The notes below the pieces were generated by a model. It was not told the origin of the DNA and did not search any database. It worked only from the letters and a program-made list of their open reading frames with translations. The translations under genes were made by a program, and so were the position numbers. Below, piece by piece: positions 49,782 through 60,934 of a DNA stretch of 64,000 nt. Location of the stretch: the NCBI GenBank assembly GCA_026396015.1, contig JAPLXP010000014.1, forward strand, positions 16,111 through 80,110, read 5' to 3'. Within the stretch, counting starts at the first letter, position 1. Every line of letters starts with the position of its first letter. The DNA is from Candidatus Nomurabacteria bacterium. GTDB taxonomy: Bacteria; Patescibacteria; Paceibacteria; UBA9973.

Positions 49782-50549
49782 AAGGAATAGGTAAAACAAA
49801 ACAATAATTCCGAGTGCAATACGATACCACCCAAATACACCGAATGAGTGACTACGGATATAATTCAAAAACATTTTAATAACAAAATAGGCAACGATAA
49901 ATGAGACAATAAAACCAAGGCCAATACTACCCCACTGTGATGTAGTGATAGAAAGCCCTGATTTATACACATCGTAGAGTGTAGCTGCGAGCATTGTAGG
50001 AATAGCGAGCATAAAAGAAAATTCAGTAATTAATTTTCGAGGAATTTTTATAGCTCTTCCTGAAATAATCACTGCGCCAGATCGTGACACTCCAGGCACC
50101 ACAGCTAGAGCCTGAGCTGTACCCAGGAGTAGTAGCTCTTTATTCGTAAGAGTCTCGATCCCCCTCTCCTCTTCTGAACTATCACCATATCTTTTTTCAA
50201 ATAGAACGATGATGATACCACCTAGCAGTAAGGCAGACGCGATAATAAAAGTATTACCCAATAGATAATGTTTTACAATTTTATATAATACGAAACCAAT
50301 GACTCCAGTAGGAATAAAAGATATTACGAGTGCTCGTATAGTGCTCCAAGTAAATAACTTTTTAAAATACAATACAACTACTGCCATAATAGCGCCGAGT
50401 TGAATTATGATTTCAAAACTTTTTATAAAATCTGAAGTTGGTATAGATAGCAATGATCGAACCAGATCAATATGCGCAGTAGAAGATACTGGTAAAAATT
50501 CAGTTAGGCCTTCTACTATCCCTAGTATGATTGTATGGATGATGTTCAT
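49776..50549 (-). CDS. uppP: Undecaprenyl-diphosphatase UppP/BacA
   Basis: Recycles the C55 lipid carrier used for peptidoglycan and other glycans. 257 residues, about seven membrane helices. The catalytic motifs are EGLTEFLPVSSTAH near residue 13 and PGVSRSGAVIISGRA near 153. It directly follows a PAP2 phosphatase gene (1-base overlap), so two phosphatases of the lipid cycle are produced together, downstream of rodA. Confidence 0.95.
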   Translation of the reverse strand: MNIIHTIILGIVEGLTEFLPVSSTAHIDLVRSLLSIPTSDFIKSFEIIIQLGAIMAVVVLYFKKLFTWSTIRALVISFIPTGVIGFVLYKIVKHYLLGNTFIIASALLLGGIIIVLFEKRYGDSSEEERGIETLTNKELLLLGTAQALAVVPGVSRSGAVIISGRAIKIPRKLITEFSFMLAIPTMLAATLYDVYKSGLSITTSQWGSIGLGFIVSFIVAYFVIKMFLNYIRSHSFGVFGWYRIALGIIVLFYLFLN

Positions 50550-51052
50550 TATTTTTTCAAAAATTTAAAAACCAAACTAGTAAATAAAACACCAACACAA
50601 TACCCTGCTACTACATCAATAGGATAATGCACACCTATAACAATGCGAGACAATCCGATGAGCAGAGCAAAGAACATCAATGCATAGCCTAGATGCTTGT
50701 GCATAAAATATCCGGATAATGCGAGACTAGCACACACAGCAGCATGCTCTGATGGGAATGAATATCCAGAATCTCTAAATAGAGGAACGATATTCTCTGT
50801 CAGATAAGGTCGAGGAATCATCATGGTAATCTTTAAAAAGTGAGCTGCGAACCATGACAATACACCAGAAAAAGCTATCAATGAAAAATCAAATACTTTT
50901 TTATTCTTTTTAACAAAAAATAATGACCAAATAATCAGAATAATAATGATTAGATATATATAAACATAAGATAAAAACATAGCAAAATCTGCAATATAAG
51001 AATTATGTGACAGTGAGAATATGAGGTGAAATAAAGATTGATTTAAAGACAT
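50549..51052 (-). CDS. PAP2-family membrane phosphatase
   Basis: 167 residues with five or so membrane helices. The three phosphatase motifs are present: KITMMIPRP (K-x6-RP), SFPSEHAA (PSGH-like, with Glu for Gly) and SRIVIGVHYPIDVVAG (SR-x5-H-x3-D). Family members dephosphorylate lipid phosphates, including undecaprenyl pyrophosphate and phosphatidate. The overlap with uppP supports an envelope lipid role. Confidence 0.9.
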   Translation of the reverse strand: MSLNQSLFHLIFSLSHNSYIADFAMFLSYVYIYLIIIILIIWSLFFVKKNKKVFDFSLIAFSGVLSWFAAHFLKITMMIPRPYLTENIVPLFRDSGYSFPSEHAAVCASLALSGYFMHKHLGYALMFFALLIGLSRIVIGVHYPIDVVAGYCVGVLFTSLVFKFLKK

Positions 51053-51053
51053 A

Positions 51054-51887
51054 TTATTTTTTTGCTATAAGCAAAACATTATTTAATAAAATCGCAATTG
51101 TCACCGGACCCACACCACCAGGAACCGGAGATATAAACGAAGCGACACCAGACACACTATCTGTATCTACATCACCTACTATACCCCCATCGGATTCTGA
51201 TGTACCAGCATCGATGATCACCACACCTTCCTTTACCATAGACCCATCGATGAATTTACCCACACCAGCAGCAGAGATCAGAATATCAGCAGACTTAATT
51301 ATAGAATCCTTGTCCTCTGTAGACTTTGTGATAGTAGTGATATCAAATCCCCTGCGTGACAGTATATGTGCCACTGGCTTGCCAACTAATTCCCCTTGAC
51401 CTACAATCACAATTTTTTTATTATTTAAATCTAGATTCAATGAGTCTAGAATATGCACACACGATAATGCAGCTGGATATCCAGTGTCATTCATATTCTC
51501 ATAAAAAGCGATCCGTGCACCGTCTCCTAGACAGTCTACGTCGAGATGTGGAGCGATAGTATTCACGACTAAATCCTTGCTGAATTTTTCCGGTAGAGGT
51601 AGCTGGACGATCACACCGCAAATATTTTGAATTTGATTTATTTTTTTTATTTCTTCAATCAGTTCTTCTTGAGAAATCGATTCTGAAAAATGCGCGTCAT
51701 GAAAAAGAATACCTAGATTTGTGGCGGCCTTCTTTTTCATATTTACGTATTGAGAAGACACTACGTCATCCCCTACTAGGACATCACAGAATACAGGCTG
51801 GAATGATAATTGCTCAACTTCAGATTTTACATCCAACAATATTTCATCTCTTATTTTTCTTCCATTTATTATTTGTGTTTGCATCAT
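51054..51887 (-). CDS. folD: Bifunctional methylenetetrahydrofolate dehydrogenase/cyclohydrolase
   Basis: 277 residues. Converts 5,10-methylene-THF to 10-formyl-THF. Catalytic region YVNMKKKAATNLGI (Tyr and Lys), GVIVQLPLPEKF, DVDCLGDG, NAD(P)-binding VIVGQGELVGKP and the C-terminal SPVPGGVGPVTIAILLNN. Ends 1 bp before the PAP2 gene start. It lies in an otherwise envelope-related group. Confidence 0.95.
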   Translation of the reverse strand: MMQTQIINGRKIRDEILLDVKSEVEQLSFQPVFCDVLVGDDVVSSQYVNMKKKAATNLGILFHDAHFSESISQEELIEEIKKINQIQNICGVIVQLPLPEKFSKDLVVNTIAPHLDVDCLGDGARIAFYENMNDTGYPAALSCVHILDSLNLDLNNKKIVIVGQGELVGKPVAHILSRRGFDITTITKSTEDKDSIIKSADILISAAGVGKFIDGSMVKEGVVIIDAGTSESDGGIVGDVDTDSVSGVASFISPVPGGVGPVTIAILLNNVLLIAKK

Positions 51888-51892
51888 AAATT

Positions 51893-51963
51893 AGTTTCTA
51901 GGTTCTAGTGACTAGGTTCTAGGATTTTTAACTAATCACTAAAAACTAAATACTAGAACCTAA
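51893..51963. repeat. CTAG-rich palindromic intergenic repeat
   Basis: TTAGTTTCTAGGTTCTAGTG and, inverted, TACTAGAACCTAATT around an AT-rich centre. It fills the rodA-folD gap and resembles the copy at 17426. Confidence 0.78.
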
Positions 51964-51968
51964 TTTAA

Positions 51969-53087
51969 TTATATTCCCAGAAATTCGTTTCTCATATCAT
52001 CCTTATGTGCCACTCTATTATACTTCCTCATCCCCATCAATATACCCAATCCGATAAATTCTGAGAGCAGATGAGATCCTCCGTAGCTGACAAATGGTAG
52101 CGTGATACCTGTGACAGGAGCCAGGCCAATATTCATACCTACATTGATTATAAAATGACTCATAAAGTAGATAGCCAAACCCATACCATATAGCATTTCA
52201 AAATTCGTCGCTCCGAGCATGGCATTGTGTAATATACGCCATATTATCAAACCTAGCAACACAAAGAGCAGTACCACACCTACAAAACCCCACTCTTCTG
52301 CGAAGGCTGCAAAGATAAAGTCAGTCTCGTATTCAGGTAGGAAGTTCAATCGTGACTGAGTGCCGAATCCTACACCCTTGCCTAGCAGCTGACCAGAACC
52401 TACTGCTATAGTAGATTGATACACATTATACCCTGATCCATGCACGTCTGACAGTGGGTGCAGGAAGTTCAAAATACGATGCTTTTGATACGGATGAAAG
52501 GCAAACATCCAGAGAATTCCAAAAGTCAAAATACCAATTCCAATTACTGCGCCTAGATGCTTCAAGGAAATGCCAGACACTAGAGCCATACCAAACCAGA
52601 TAAAGAAAATGATCATCGCAGAACCAAAGTCTGGCTGCAGGAATACGAGCATGAACGGAATAAAAGCATACAAACCAGAAATAAATAAATGCTTGATATT
52701 GCGAATCTCGACATGGCGACGAGAGAAATATTTTGCTAGTAGTAGTATCACTACGAGCTTCATCATATCAGAAGGTTGAAAAGAAAATCCACCAAATGAG
52801 AACCAACTCTTTGCACCATTTGATACGTGACCAGCTACGAATAGAGCCAAGAGCATCAAGGAGAAAAAGGCAAAAAGAGCAATCAGTACTTCAGTCTTTT
52901 TCAAGAATCTAAAATCAAAAAAAGATAGTGTAAAAAATACTGTAAAAGATATACCTATCCAAATCAATTGGTGGTTAAAGAGTGATGTTGCACCGGTGAA
53001 TGACTTCATCACCACTAATCCTGCGCCCAATACAGGCAGCAAGAATAAAAATAGTAGCCAGTCTATCTGTAGTAAGTTATTCTTCAT
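51969..53087 (-). CDS. rodA: RodA/FtsW-family peptidoglycan glycosyltransferase
   Basis: 372 residues, about ten membrane helices (SEDS family). FQPSDMMKLVVILLLA near residue 103, VFLQPDFGSAMIIF with the catalytic-type Asp, FGTQSRLNFLPEYETDFIFA, and the C-terminal GITLPFVSYGGSHLLSEFIG. The YETDFIF motif and neighbours fit RodA more than FtsW. It polymerises lipid II for rod-shape elongation. No mreB or pbp2 in the window. Confidence 0.92.
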   Translation of the reverse strand: MKNNLLQIDWLLFLFLLPVLGAGLVVMKSFTGATSLFNHQLIWIGISFTVFFTLSFFDFRFLKKTEVLIALFAFFSLMLLALFVAGHVSNGAKSWFSFGGFSFQPSDMMKLVVILLLAKYFSRRHVEIRNIKHLFISGLYAFIPFMLVFLQPDFGSAMIIFFIWFGMALVSGISLKHLGAVIGIGILTFGILWMFAFHPYQKHRILNFLHPLSDVHGSGYNVYQSTIAVGSGQLLGKGVGFGTQSRLNFLPEYETDFIFAAFAEEWGFVGVVLLFVLLGLIIWRILHNAMLGATNFEMLYGMGLAIYFMSHFIINVGMNIGLAPVTGITLPFVSYGGSHLLSEFIGLGILMGMRKYNRVAHKDDMRNEFLGI

Positions 53088-53089
53088 AC

Positions 53090-53866
53090 TTAAAACGGAG
53101 TAGTAAACGGGTCAACGGACAACAATAAATCTTGCAAGACCGGCTTGCCATTGAAAGGTTCTGGCCAAGTAAATGATATCGGGAACTTTCCATTACTCTT
53201 GACCCCTTCGGCATGAGTACTACTGACACCGATGGCATTATGATTCTCATCATAAACAATAGCAATCACATTAAATGCAGGTAGGTCATATACACTATCA
53301 TTTACGACATCGGCTGTGATGATAGGTGAACCAGAGTCATCAGACAAAACTTTATTTTGAATTTTTATAGGCTGAGTTTGGATTGTAGGTTCCTTTTTAT
53401 ACCAGAAAAACTTTCCCTGGAAATCAAAAGTCACACTCTTTGGAATACTATTCCCTACATCTATACGAGATTCAAATACAGCAAAACGCTGATTGGGTGG
53501 TATGAATGTCTTGCCAGCACGAGTAGCAATCAGAATACCATCTTGATCATAAACACGGAATTCATACGGCACATCCACAGCTCCCCCATTTTTATTTTGA
53601 TTCTCAATATAAGCTAAAACATTGTAAGAACTACCAGACACATGAAAAGCACGAGACCATAGCACCACAGGCTCGGAAACCTGAGCAGAGCAGAACTTCA
53701 TACATAGTCCTCCACAGTCCACTCCGAGTTCACTGCCGTTCTGTATATTGTCATTACAATTTGGAGCCTTGAAAATGACATTGTAAAATAACACAAAAAG
53801 AATCAATGCTACTACAAAGATTAGTCCCGTCAAATACGTAAATTGTCTGCGTCCTGCCCATGACAT
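53090..53866 (-). CDS. Membrane-anchored extracellular protein, cysteine motif
   Basis: 258 residues from the ATG at 53866, 8 nt after TATACT. One membrane helix at about 13-33 (GLIFVVALILFVLFYNV) is followed by a four-cysteine motif, CNDNIQNGSELGVDCGGLC and then MKFC, a type of short extracellular cysteine block. The remainder looks like two beta-sandwich domains (about 60-150 and 170-258). Function unknown. It precedes rodA by 2 bp, so it may act with the elongation machinery. Confidence 0.7.
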   Translation of the reverse strand: MSWAGRRQFTYLTGLIFVVALILFVLFYNVIFKAPNCNDNIQNGSELGVDCGGLCMKFCSAQVSEPVVLWSRAFHVSGSSYNVLAYIENQNKNGGAVDVPYEFRVYDQDGILIATRAGKTFIPPNQRFAVFESRIDVGNSIPKSVTFDFQGKFFWYKKEPTIQTQPIKIQNKVLSDDSGSPIITADVVNDSVYDLPAFNVIAIVYDENHNAIGVSSTHAEGVKSNGKFPISFTWPEPFNGKPVLQDLLLSVDPFTTPF

Positions 53867-53883
53867 ATATTTTAAGTATAACA

Positions 53884-53912
53884 AAAATCCGCTCAAATGT
53901 AGAGCGGATTTT
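53884..53912 (-). terminator. Terminator of the zinc-ribbon fragment
   Basis: AAAATCCGCT pairs with AGCGGATTTT, with a T-run on the minus strand. Confidence 0.75.
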
Positions 53913-53915
53913 ATT

Positions 53916-54050
53916 TCAATTTTTTTGTTTTTCGTTTTTCATTTCCTCAAGTAATTTTTTAACACGAAGGTCAACTTCAGACAAAGGCTTATTTTTTAAT
54001 AATAGTGTGGTTATAAAATGTGTCCCACATTTATTACACTTAAAATGAGA
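53916..54050 (-). pseudogene. Fragment of a small zinc-ribbon-like gene cut by REP-2 repeats
   Basis: Minus strand reads HFKCNKCGTHFITTLLL then KNKPLSEVDLRVKKLLEEM and stops at 53916-53918 (TGA), right before a good terminator. A CxxC pair suggests half of a zinc ribbon. Upstream the frame enters the REP-2 palindromes (54052-54110) and meets a stop, with no ATG. The original N-terminus has probably been lost or displaced by the repeat insertion; a TTG start inside the repeat is possible. Confidence 0.5.
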
Positions 54051-54051
54051 G

Positions 54052-54110
54052 TGTAGCAAGAACAGTGTAGCAAGAACGGTTCTTGCTACACTGAACGGTT
54101 CTTGCTACAC
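54052..54110. repeat. REP-2 composite palindrome
   Basis: A full palindrome AGTGTAGCAAGAAC / GTTCTTGCTACACT (54064-54092) is flanked by a half site on each side (TGTAGCAAGAAC and GTTCTTGCTACAC). The core is the same as in the three copies around RAYT-2 at 63.2-64.0 kb. Confidence 0.88.
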
Positions 54111-54123
54111 TTGGGTATTTTTC

Positions 54124-54146
54124 TTTTAGTTGAACTCTTTGTTCTG
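54124..54146. repeat. 23-nt duplicate of the 5S rRNA 3' flank
   Basis: TTTTAGTTGAACTCTTTGTT plus CTG here is repeated at 54611-54633, where it runs from the rRNA terminator into the 3' end of 5S. It suggests a past local duplication of the rRNA end. Confidence 0.75.
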
Positions 54147-54192
54147 ATGTGAAGTCGGAACAAAGGGACCCGACAGCAAGGCCTATTCTTTT

Positions 54193-54489
54193 TTAACCAA
54201 AAAATTTAAATAAAAATGATAACAATAAAGGAATTACGATCAATATTAAGGCAATAATTAAAACTCTACTTAACATTTTAATCAAGATAGATACTATCTG
54301 TTTAAAATCCATCTTTTTAAGATCTTCTTTTTTTAAATTCTTATCAACATTTAAATCTACTTTAAAAAACTTTGATATTTTTGAAGTTAAATTTGATGCA
54401 CCCCACAACATTACCAACTGAAAGCCTCCAAACAAAAGACCTCCGAGAACAACAATACCGAGCACAAACAATAAATCAGAATTTTCCAT
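54193..54489 (-). CDS. Small two-helix membrane protein of unknown function
   Basis: 98 residues. Membrane helices at about 7-29 (FVLGIVVLGGLLFGGFQLVML) and 73-96 (VLIIALILIVIPLLLSFLF), separated by a lysine-rich cytosolic segment (KNLKKEDLKKMDFKQ). No family recognised. It is downstream of the rRNA genes on the same strand but behind a perfect 21-bp terminator, so it needs its own promoter, which I could not pick out. Confidence 0.6.
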   Translation of the reverse strand: MENSDLLFVLGIVVLGGLLFGGFQLVMLWGASNLTSKISKFFKVDLNVDKNLKKEDLKKMDFKQIVSILIKMLSRVLIIALILIVIPLLLSFLFKFFG

Positions 54490-54571
54490 TTTTTAAAAAA
54501 TTAACATTAATAACATAATATTACCTTTATTAATATATATTGTCAAAAGAGGATTTTAGACAAACAACAAT

Positions 54572-54617
54572 ACTAAAATCAAAACCGTTACATTTCTGTA
54601 ACGGTTTTGATTTTAGT
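54572..54617 (-). terminator. rRNA operon terminator
   Basis: Perfect 21-bp inverted repeat (ACTAAAATCAAAACCGTTAC plus A, and its complement) with a TTTC loop, directly after 5S. Confidence 0.85.
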
Positions 54618-54629
54618 TGAACTCTTTGT

Positions 54630-54736
54630 TCTGGCGACAACCTACTTTTCCCACGAATGAGTATCATCGGCGCAGATGGGCTTAACTTCCGAGTTCGGAA
54701 TGTTATCGGGTGTGACTCCATTGCCAAATCACCAGA
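54630..54736 (-). rRNA. rrf: 5S ribosomal RNA
   Basis: About 107 nt on the minus strand. The terminal stem TCTGGTG/CGCCAGA, the conserved CCGAACTCGGAAGTTAAG loop C/helix III segment and GATGATACT are all present. The ends are estimated from the terminal stem. Confidence 0.93.
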
Positions 54737-54797
54737 ACAAAATTTTCAACTAACGTATTGTATCAACAAATTTTGTCGAAAACAATAAACGATGTGT

Positions 54798-54824
54798 CAT
54801 GATATGTGAAAACTGAATGCTATT
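54798..54824 (-). other. 23S precursor processing stalk, 3' strand
   Basis: Complementary over 27 nt (one mismatch) to 58016-58042, with a further short match (ATAGAGTG with CACTCTAT) inside. It would form the RNase III stalk that brings the 23S ends together. Confidence 0.75.
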
Positions 54825-54879
54825 TGATAGAGTGTCTCCCCGTAGGGAGATATACAAGATTGTTTGTGATTTTCAAAGT

Positions 54880-57845
<2,966 letters not shown>

Positions 57846-58192
57846 TAAAAACCACATTTTCTTCCCTCTCTCGATAAGAGGAAAGCGATACACAATTTTG
57901 CTTTGTTGACGGGAACCGCTTCCCAGCAAAAGGTGTATCCTTTTATTTCTATCTTGCACTCTATTTCCATCCCGTATAAAAGACCCTAAAAAATTTTAGG
58001 ATAACAGTGGGATGGAATAGCATTCAGTTTTCAAATATCATGATGTTTTTAAACAAAAAAAATAGCCTTTCGGCGGTACAAGCGAAACCATAAGAGGTTT
58101 AACTTCTCCGCAGATTTTGATTACTTTTCTTTAATAACATCGTAGGAGCATTCTATACTAACGGAAAAAGAAAGTCAAGCATTTAGATTAGG
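57846..58192 (-). other. 23S leader region
   Basis: About 350 bp upstream of 23S with no 16S and no tRNA. It holds the 5' strand of the processing stalk, an AAAATTTTAGG-type inverted repeat near 57990, and a possible stem GCGGAGAAG/CTTCTCCGC around 58075-58120. The 23S promoter must lie here or above, but I cannot place it firmly. Confidence 0.5.
58016..58042 (-). other. 23S precursor processing stalk, 5' strand
   Basis: Pairs with 54798-54824. Confidence 0.75.
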
Positions 58193-58300
58193 TTCTATTA
58201 ATTAATGGCTAGGGGCTAGTAAATATAAAGAAAAAGAGCCTGAAAGGCTCTTTTTCTTTACTAGAAACTAATTATTAAAAACTAGTCACTAATCATATGA
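58193..58300. repeat. CTAG-rich repeat with embedded terminator
   Basis: ATTAGGTTCTATTAATTAAT with GGCTAGTAAAT on the left, and ACTAGAAACTAATTATT with ACTAGTCACTAA on the right. They flank a terminator hairpin at 58226-58260. Confidence 0.7.
58226..58260. terminator. Terminator between the MscS-related gene and 23S
   Basis: Perfect 15-bp stem TAAAGAAAAAGAGCC / GGCTCTTTTTCTTTA with a TGAAA loop. T-rich on both strands. Confidence 0.85.
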
Positions 58301-58318
58301 CGAAGCTTTATTCTGTGC

Positions 58319-59005
58319 TTATTTTGAGATATCTTTTGAAACATTCTCGATAGCGCGAGCAGCTGCATCGCGACCACCAATACCAAATGCTAGACCAAAT
58401 GCCAATGCCAATGCTGCGATCAATCCTGTGAATAGGATCTGCATAAATGCAGAGGCTATTCCTAGCTCTGAAAATGCAACGATAAATGCGAATATCCAGA
58501 TTGCATAGTTTGCAATAGAACCTAGCATATTTGCTGAAGTTACATTTGCAGCACGTGCAGACGCAGAAACAATCTTTTTCATTGTTTGGGCGATAACTGT
58601 AGCGATGATCAATACTAGTGCAGCGATAGCTACCTTTGGTAGATAGTAAACTACTGTCTCACGTAGAAAATCATTTACTTGTGTAAGACCCATAATCTCC
58701 AATGATGCCATCATGAAAGCCACAATAATAAACCACTTGAAAAGTCCACCTATAAATCCACCTACATCAAGACGAAGACCTGCTTTTTGAAATGCTTCAT
58801 TTGCACCAGCACTCTCGAATAGTTTGTCGATTTTAAGAGTTGCAAACAATTGAACAACTGCTTTACAAATAATAGAACCTACAACCCAACCAATAACAAA
58901 TAAGATTACTGCACCCAATAGACTTGGAACAAAAGACATAAAACCTACCCATAGACTCTGAAGTGAACCTGTAAATACCTCACCCCATGTTTGTAAAAAA
59001 ATCAT
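58319..59005 (-). CDS. MscS-related multi-helix membrane protein (conserved TM-helix type)
   Basis: 228 residues with five or so membrane helices: LLGAVILFVIGWVVGSII, GLFKWFIIVAFMMASLEI, VAIAALVLIIATVIAQTM, NYAIWIFAFIVAFSELGI, and a last Gly/Ala-rich helix ALALAFGLAFGIGGRDAA like the MscS pore helix. The cytosolic beta domain of MscS is missing; the protein stops right after the pore helix. Possibly a small-conductance mechanosensitive channel or a member of the TM-helix repeat family. It is the gene directly upstream of 23S. Confidence 0.8.
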   Translation of the reverse strand: MIFLQTWGEVFTGSLQSLWVGFMSFVPSLLGAVILFVIGWVVGSIICKAVVQLFATLKIDKLFESAGANEAFQKAGLRLDVGGFIGGLFKWFIIVAFMMASLEIMGLTQVNDFLRETVVYYLPKVAIAALVLIIATVIAQTMKKIVSASARAANVTSANMLGSIANYAIWIFAFIVAFSELGIASAFMQILFTGLIAALALAFGLAFGIGGRDAAARAIENVSKDISK

Positions 59006-59087
59006 AATAGAAATATATTTTACTAATTAATAATTAAACGTACTTTGATAAAGCTTCGACCTCCTCAAGTACTATTTATATTATAAC

Positions 59088-59115
59088 AAAAAATAGCCCA
59101 TAAAGGCTATTTTTT
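59088..59115 (-). terminator. Terminator of the 59107 gene
   Basis: AAAAAATAGCC pairs with GGCTATTTTTT. It overlaps the last codons of the gene. Confidence 0.78.
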
Positions 59116-59727
59116 TAGTAAATATGTGGATAACTGCCCATTGTCTATTAAGGTCTCGTGTGGGAAGTCTACAATATCACATACTAGCTTGTCGTACATA
59201 TTGAGTCTGTATTGGAATTCTTCAGTCTCGAACACTACATAGTCGAGTTCTTTGCCTATCTCTGCCTCTAGGCCCTTCACCACTTGTTGTAATACATTCT
59301 TTTTGAGCTTGTCCCCCACTAGCATCACATCTACGCGAGAATCCTTGTTATTGGTAATAAACACACCGGACACGAGCATGAGCTTGATTTTGCCAGCCTG
59401 CCTGAATCGAGCTGCTAGATCCTCCTGAAGGAGTAGATTGGGGTCTACTAGTAGATCCCGAATGGCATTCACATATTGAAATGAAGTATCTAGGTACCAA
59501 GCAGGTATTTTCTTCTTTGATCCACGTGAACCCTCCACTGTGACAAATTTTTGTTTTACAAAGCCCATAGCTGCCAATGCATTGATTTCTTTTCTGACAT
59601 TTGGCTTTGTGACACGACTACGAGATACTACATCTTCTACATCAAAAGATGTATCTGGGTTTAATAAAAATAATCTCATTATCTTGACTCTGGCCTGACC
59701 GCCAAACAGCTTTGCTAGTGTTTCCAT
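59107..59727 (-). CDS. Winged-helix regulator with a nucleotidyltransferase-like C-terminal domain
   Basis: 206 residues from the ATG at 59727; a TATACT box ends 8 nt upstream and the longer frame to 59778 is rejected. Residues 1-80 are a winged helix (METLAKLFGGQARVKIMRLF, RVTKPNVRKEINALAAMGFV). Residues 105-206 (KIKLMLVSGVFITNNKDSRVDVMLVGD) resemble the MNT-type nucleotidyltransferase fold, without the usual GSxxxG site, so it is probably not catalytic. A likely DNA-binding regulator whose target is unknown. Monocistronic. Confidence 0.75.
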   Translation of the reverse strand: METLAKLFGGQARVKIMRLFLLNPDTSFDVEDVVSRSRVTKPNVRKEINALAAMGFVKQKFVTVEGSRGSKKKIPAWYLDTSFQYVNAIRDLLVDPNLLLQEDLAARFRQAGKIKLMLVSGVFITNNKDSRVDVMLVGDKLKKNVLQQVVKGLEAEIGKELDYVVFETEEFQYRLNMYDKLVCDIVDFPHETLIDNGQLSTYLLKK

Positions 59728-59734
59728 GGGTATT

Positions 59735-59740
59735 AGTATA
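59735..59740 (-). promoter_or_regulatory. -10 box of the 59107 gene
   Basis: TATACT on the minus strand, 7 nt before the ATG at 59727. Confidence 0.5.
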
Positions 59741-59779
59741 CTCCATCTCCCCCAGCCTTTCAACCCCTGGAAAAACATA

Positions 59780-59807
59780 AAAAAAGACCCTTTATGGGGG
59801 TCTTTTA
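59780..59807 (-). terminator. Terminator of the 59823 gene
   Basis: AAAAGACCC pairs with GGGTCTTTT, followed by a T-run on the minus strand. Confidence 0.8.
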
Positions 59808-59822
59808 AATAAATAGAATATA

Positions 59823-60374
59823 TTAGATACTAATCTCATCGAGATTTATAAATTTCTCTGTCTGTAGATAATTTAAAATTCTGGGCTTCATTTTTGCAAT
59901 CTGTTGATCGCACAATTTCAATACAGAAATTGAATCATACAAAGGAAGGTAAAGACCTTTCTCATTAGTAATTCCATGATAACGGACTGTTTGATCCCAC
60001 TCATAATCACTTGCTTCACCTTTGTCTTCTCCCGTTAAGATAAATCCTGGTTTCAATATTTTTCCTGAAATAGTCTCACGATATGGATTTCTTGTTAGAA
60101 AAACATCACGGTCCCAATGTGGAGTCCATGCCAATATTTCTCCAGCGATAAGGTCAAACGTAAATGTGTCTGAGAATATAAATGTCTGATCACGTAATAC
60201 CTGCCATGCAAGTATTTTATCCCATCCTTTCTCTGGACGAAGTAATTGTTTACTTTTATTTTTTTCCTCCACCTGTTCTAAAAGTTTTGAAAGTTGAGGA
60301 TACAAACTTTCGTCTTTAGTGTCTAGGTACTGGTCATATAGAGCCCAGAAATCCTGCAATGCTTGTGTATTCAT
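59823..60374 (-). CDS. Protein of unknown function
   Basis: 183 residues from the ATG at 60374 (MNTQALQDFWALYDQYL); the longer frame to 60422 adds a poorly supported MTYLFFISNMKKTFYI. Not recognised. The N-terminal 50 residues look helical. The rest is rich in aromatic and acidic residues (FIFSDTFTFDLIAGEILAW, RDVFLTRNPYRETISGK), with beta character. No signal or membrane helix in the chosen form. Placed between rplL and a regulator, with terminators on both sides. Confidence 0.6.
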   Translation of the reverse strand: MNTQALQDFWALYDQYLDTKDESLYPQLSKLLEQVEEKNKSKQLLRPEKGWDKILAWQVLRDQTFIFSDTFTFDLIAGEILAWTPHWDRDVFLTRNPYRETISGKILKPGFILTGEDKGEASDYEWDQTVRYHGITNEKGLYLPLYDSISVLKLCDQQIAKMKPRILNYLQTEKFINLDEISI

Positions 60375-60423
60375 AATATAAAATGTTTTTTTCATATTAC
60401 TTATAAAAAATAAATATGTCAAT

Positions 60424-60454
60424 AAAAAAACACCCCCGTACGGGGTGTTTTTTT
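60424..60454 (-). terminator. rplL terminator
   Basis: AAAAAACACCCC pairs with GGGGTGTTTTTT, just after the rplL stop. Confidence 0.85.
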
Positions 60455-60463
60455 GTAGGTTGA

Positions 60464-60826
60464 TTACTTAAGTGTAACTTTACCTCCTGCGTCTTCAATT
60501 TGCTTTTTTAGAGCTTCTGCTTCTGCCTTCTTCATACCGTCCTTTAGAACAGATGGAGCTGCATCTACTAAATCCTTTGCCTCTTTAAGACCTAGGGCTA
60601 GAGCTTCTTTAACTACCTTCATAACACCGATTTTCTGCTCACCAGCTGATGTAAGTTCAACTGTAAATGAGTCTTTAACTTCACCAGCTTCTGCTGCTGC
60701 AGCTGGAGCTGCTGATACTGCTTGCGCTGATACTCCGAATTTTTCTTCAATAGCCTTTACAAGGTCATTGAGTTCTAGAACTGAAGCGTTTTCAAGTTCT
60801 GTAAGAAATGAATCAAATTTTGCCAT
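60464..60826 (-). CDS. rplL: 50S ribosomal protein L7/L12
   Basis: 120 residues. N-terminal dimerisation domain (FLTELENASVLELNDLVKAI), an Ala-rich hinge (AVSAAPAAAAEAGE), and the C-terminal factor-binding domain (KIGVMKVVKEALALGLKEAKDLVD). Forms the ribosomal stalk with L10, encoded just upstream. A CTAG-rich repeat fills the 104-bp gap between the two genes. Confidence 0.97.
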   Translation of the reverse strand: MAKFDSFLTELENASVLELNDLVKAIEEKFGVSAQAVSAAPAAAAEAGEVKDSFTVELTSAGEQKIGVMKVVKEALALGLKEAKDLVDAAPSVLKDGMKKAEAEALKKQIEDAGGKVTLK

Positions 60827-60835
60827 ATTTTTGTT

Positions 60836-60934
60836 AGGTTCTAGTAGCTAGGTTATAGCTTCTAGAACAATTAATTAATTGAATAAACTTTTTTGTATTT
60901 TACTAGCAACTAGAAACTAGTCACTAGAAACTAC
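60836..60934. repeat. CTAG-rich intergenic repeat between rplJ and rplL
   Basis: TTAGGTTCTAGTAGCTAGGT on the left and, inverted, ACTAGCAACTAGAAACTAGT with CACTAGAAAC on the right. The left part reaches close to the rplL ATG; the right part begins at the rplJ stop codon. Confidence 0.75.

Noticed and set aside
54052..54110. CRISPR-like array
   Set aside because: Only palindromic half sites with no regular spacers; no cas genes in the window.
58075..58130. tRNA-like stem sequence upstream of 23S
   Set aside because: A stem can be drawn, but there is no anticodon arm or T-loop consensus.
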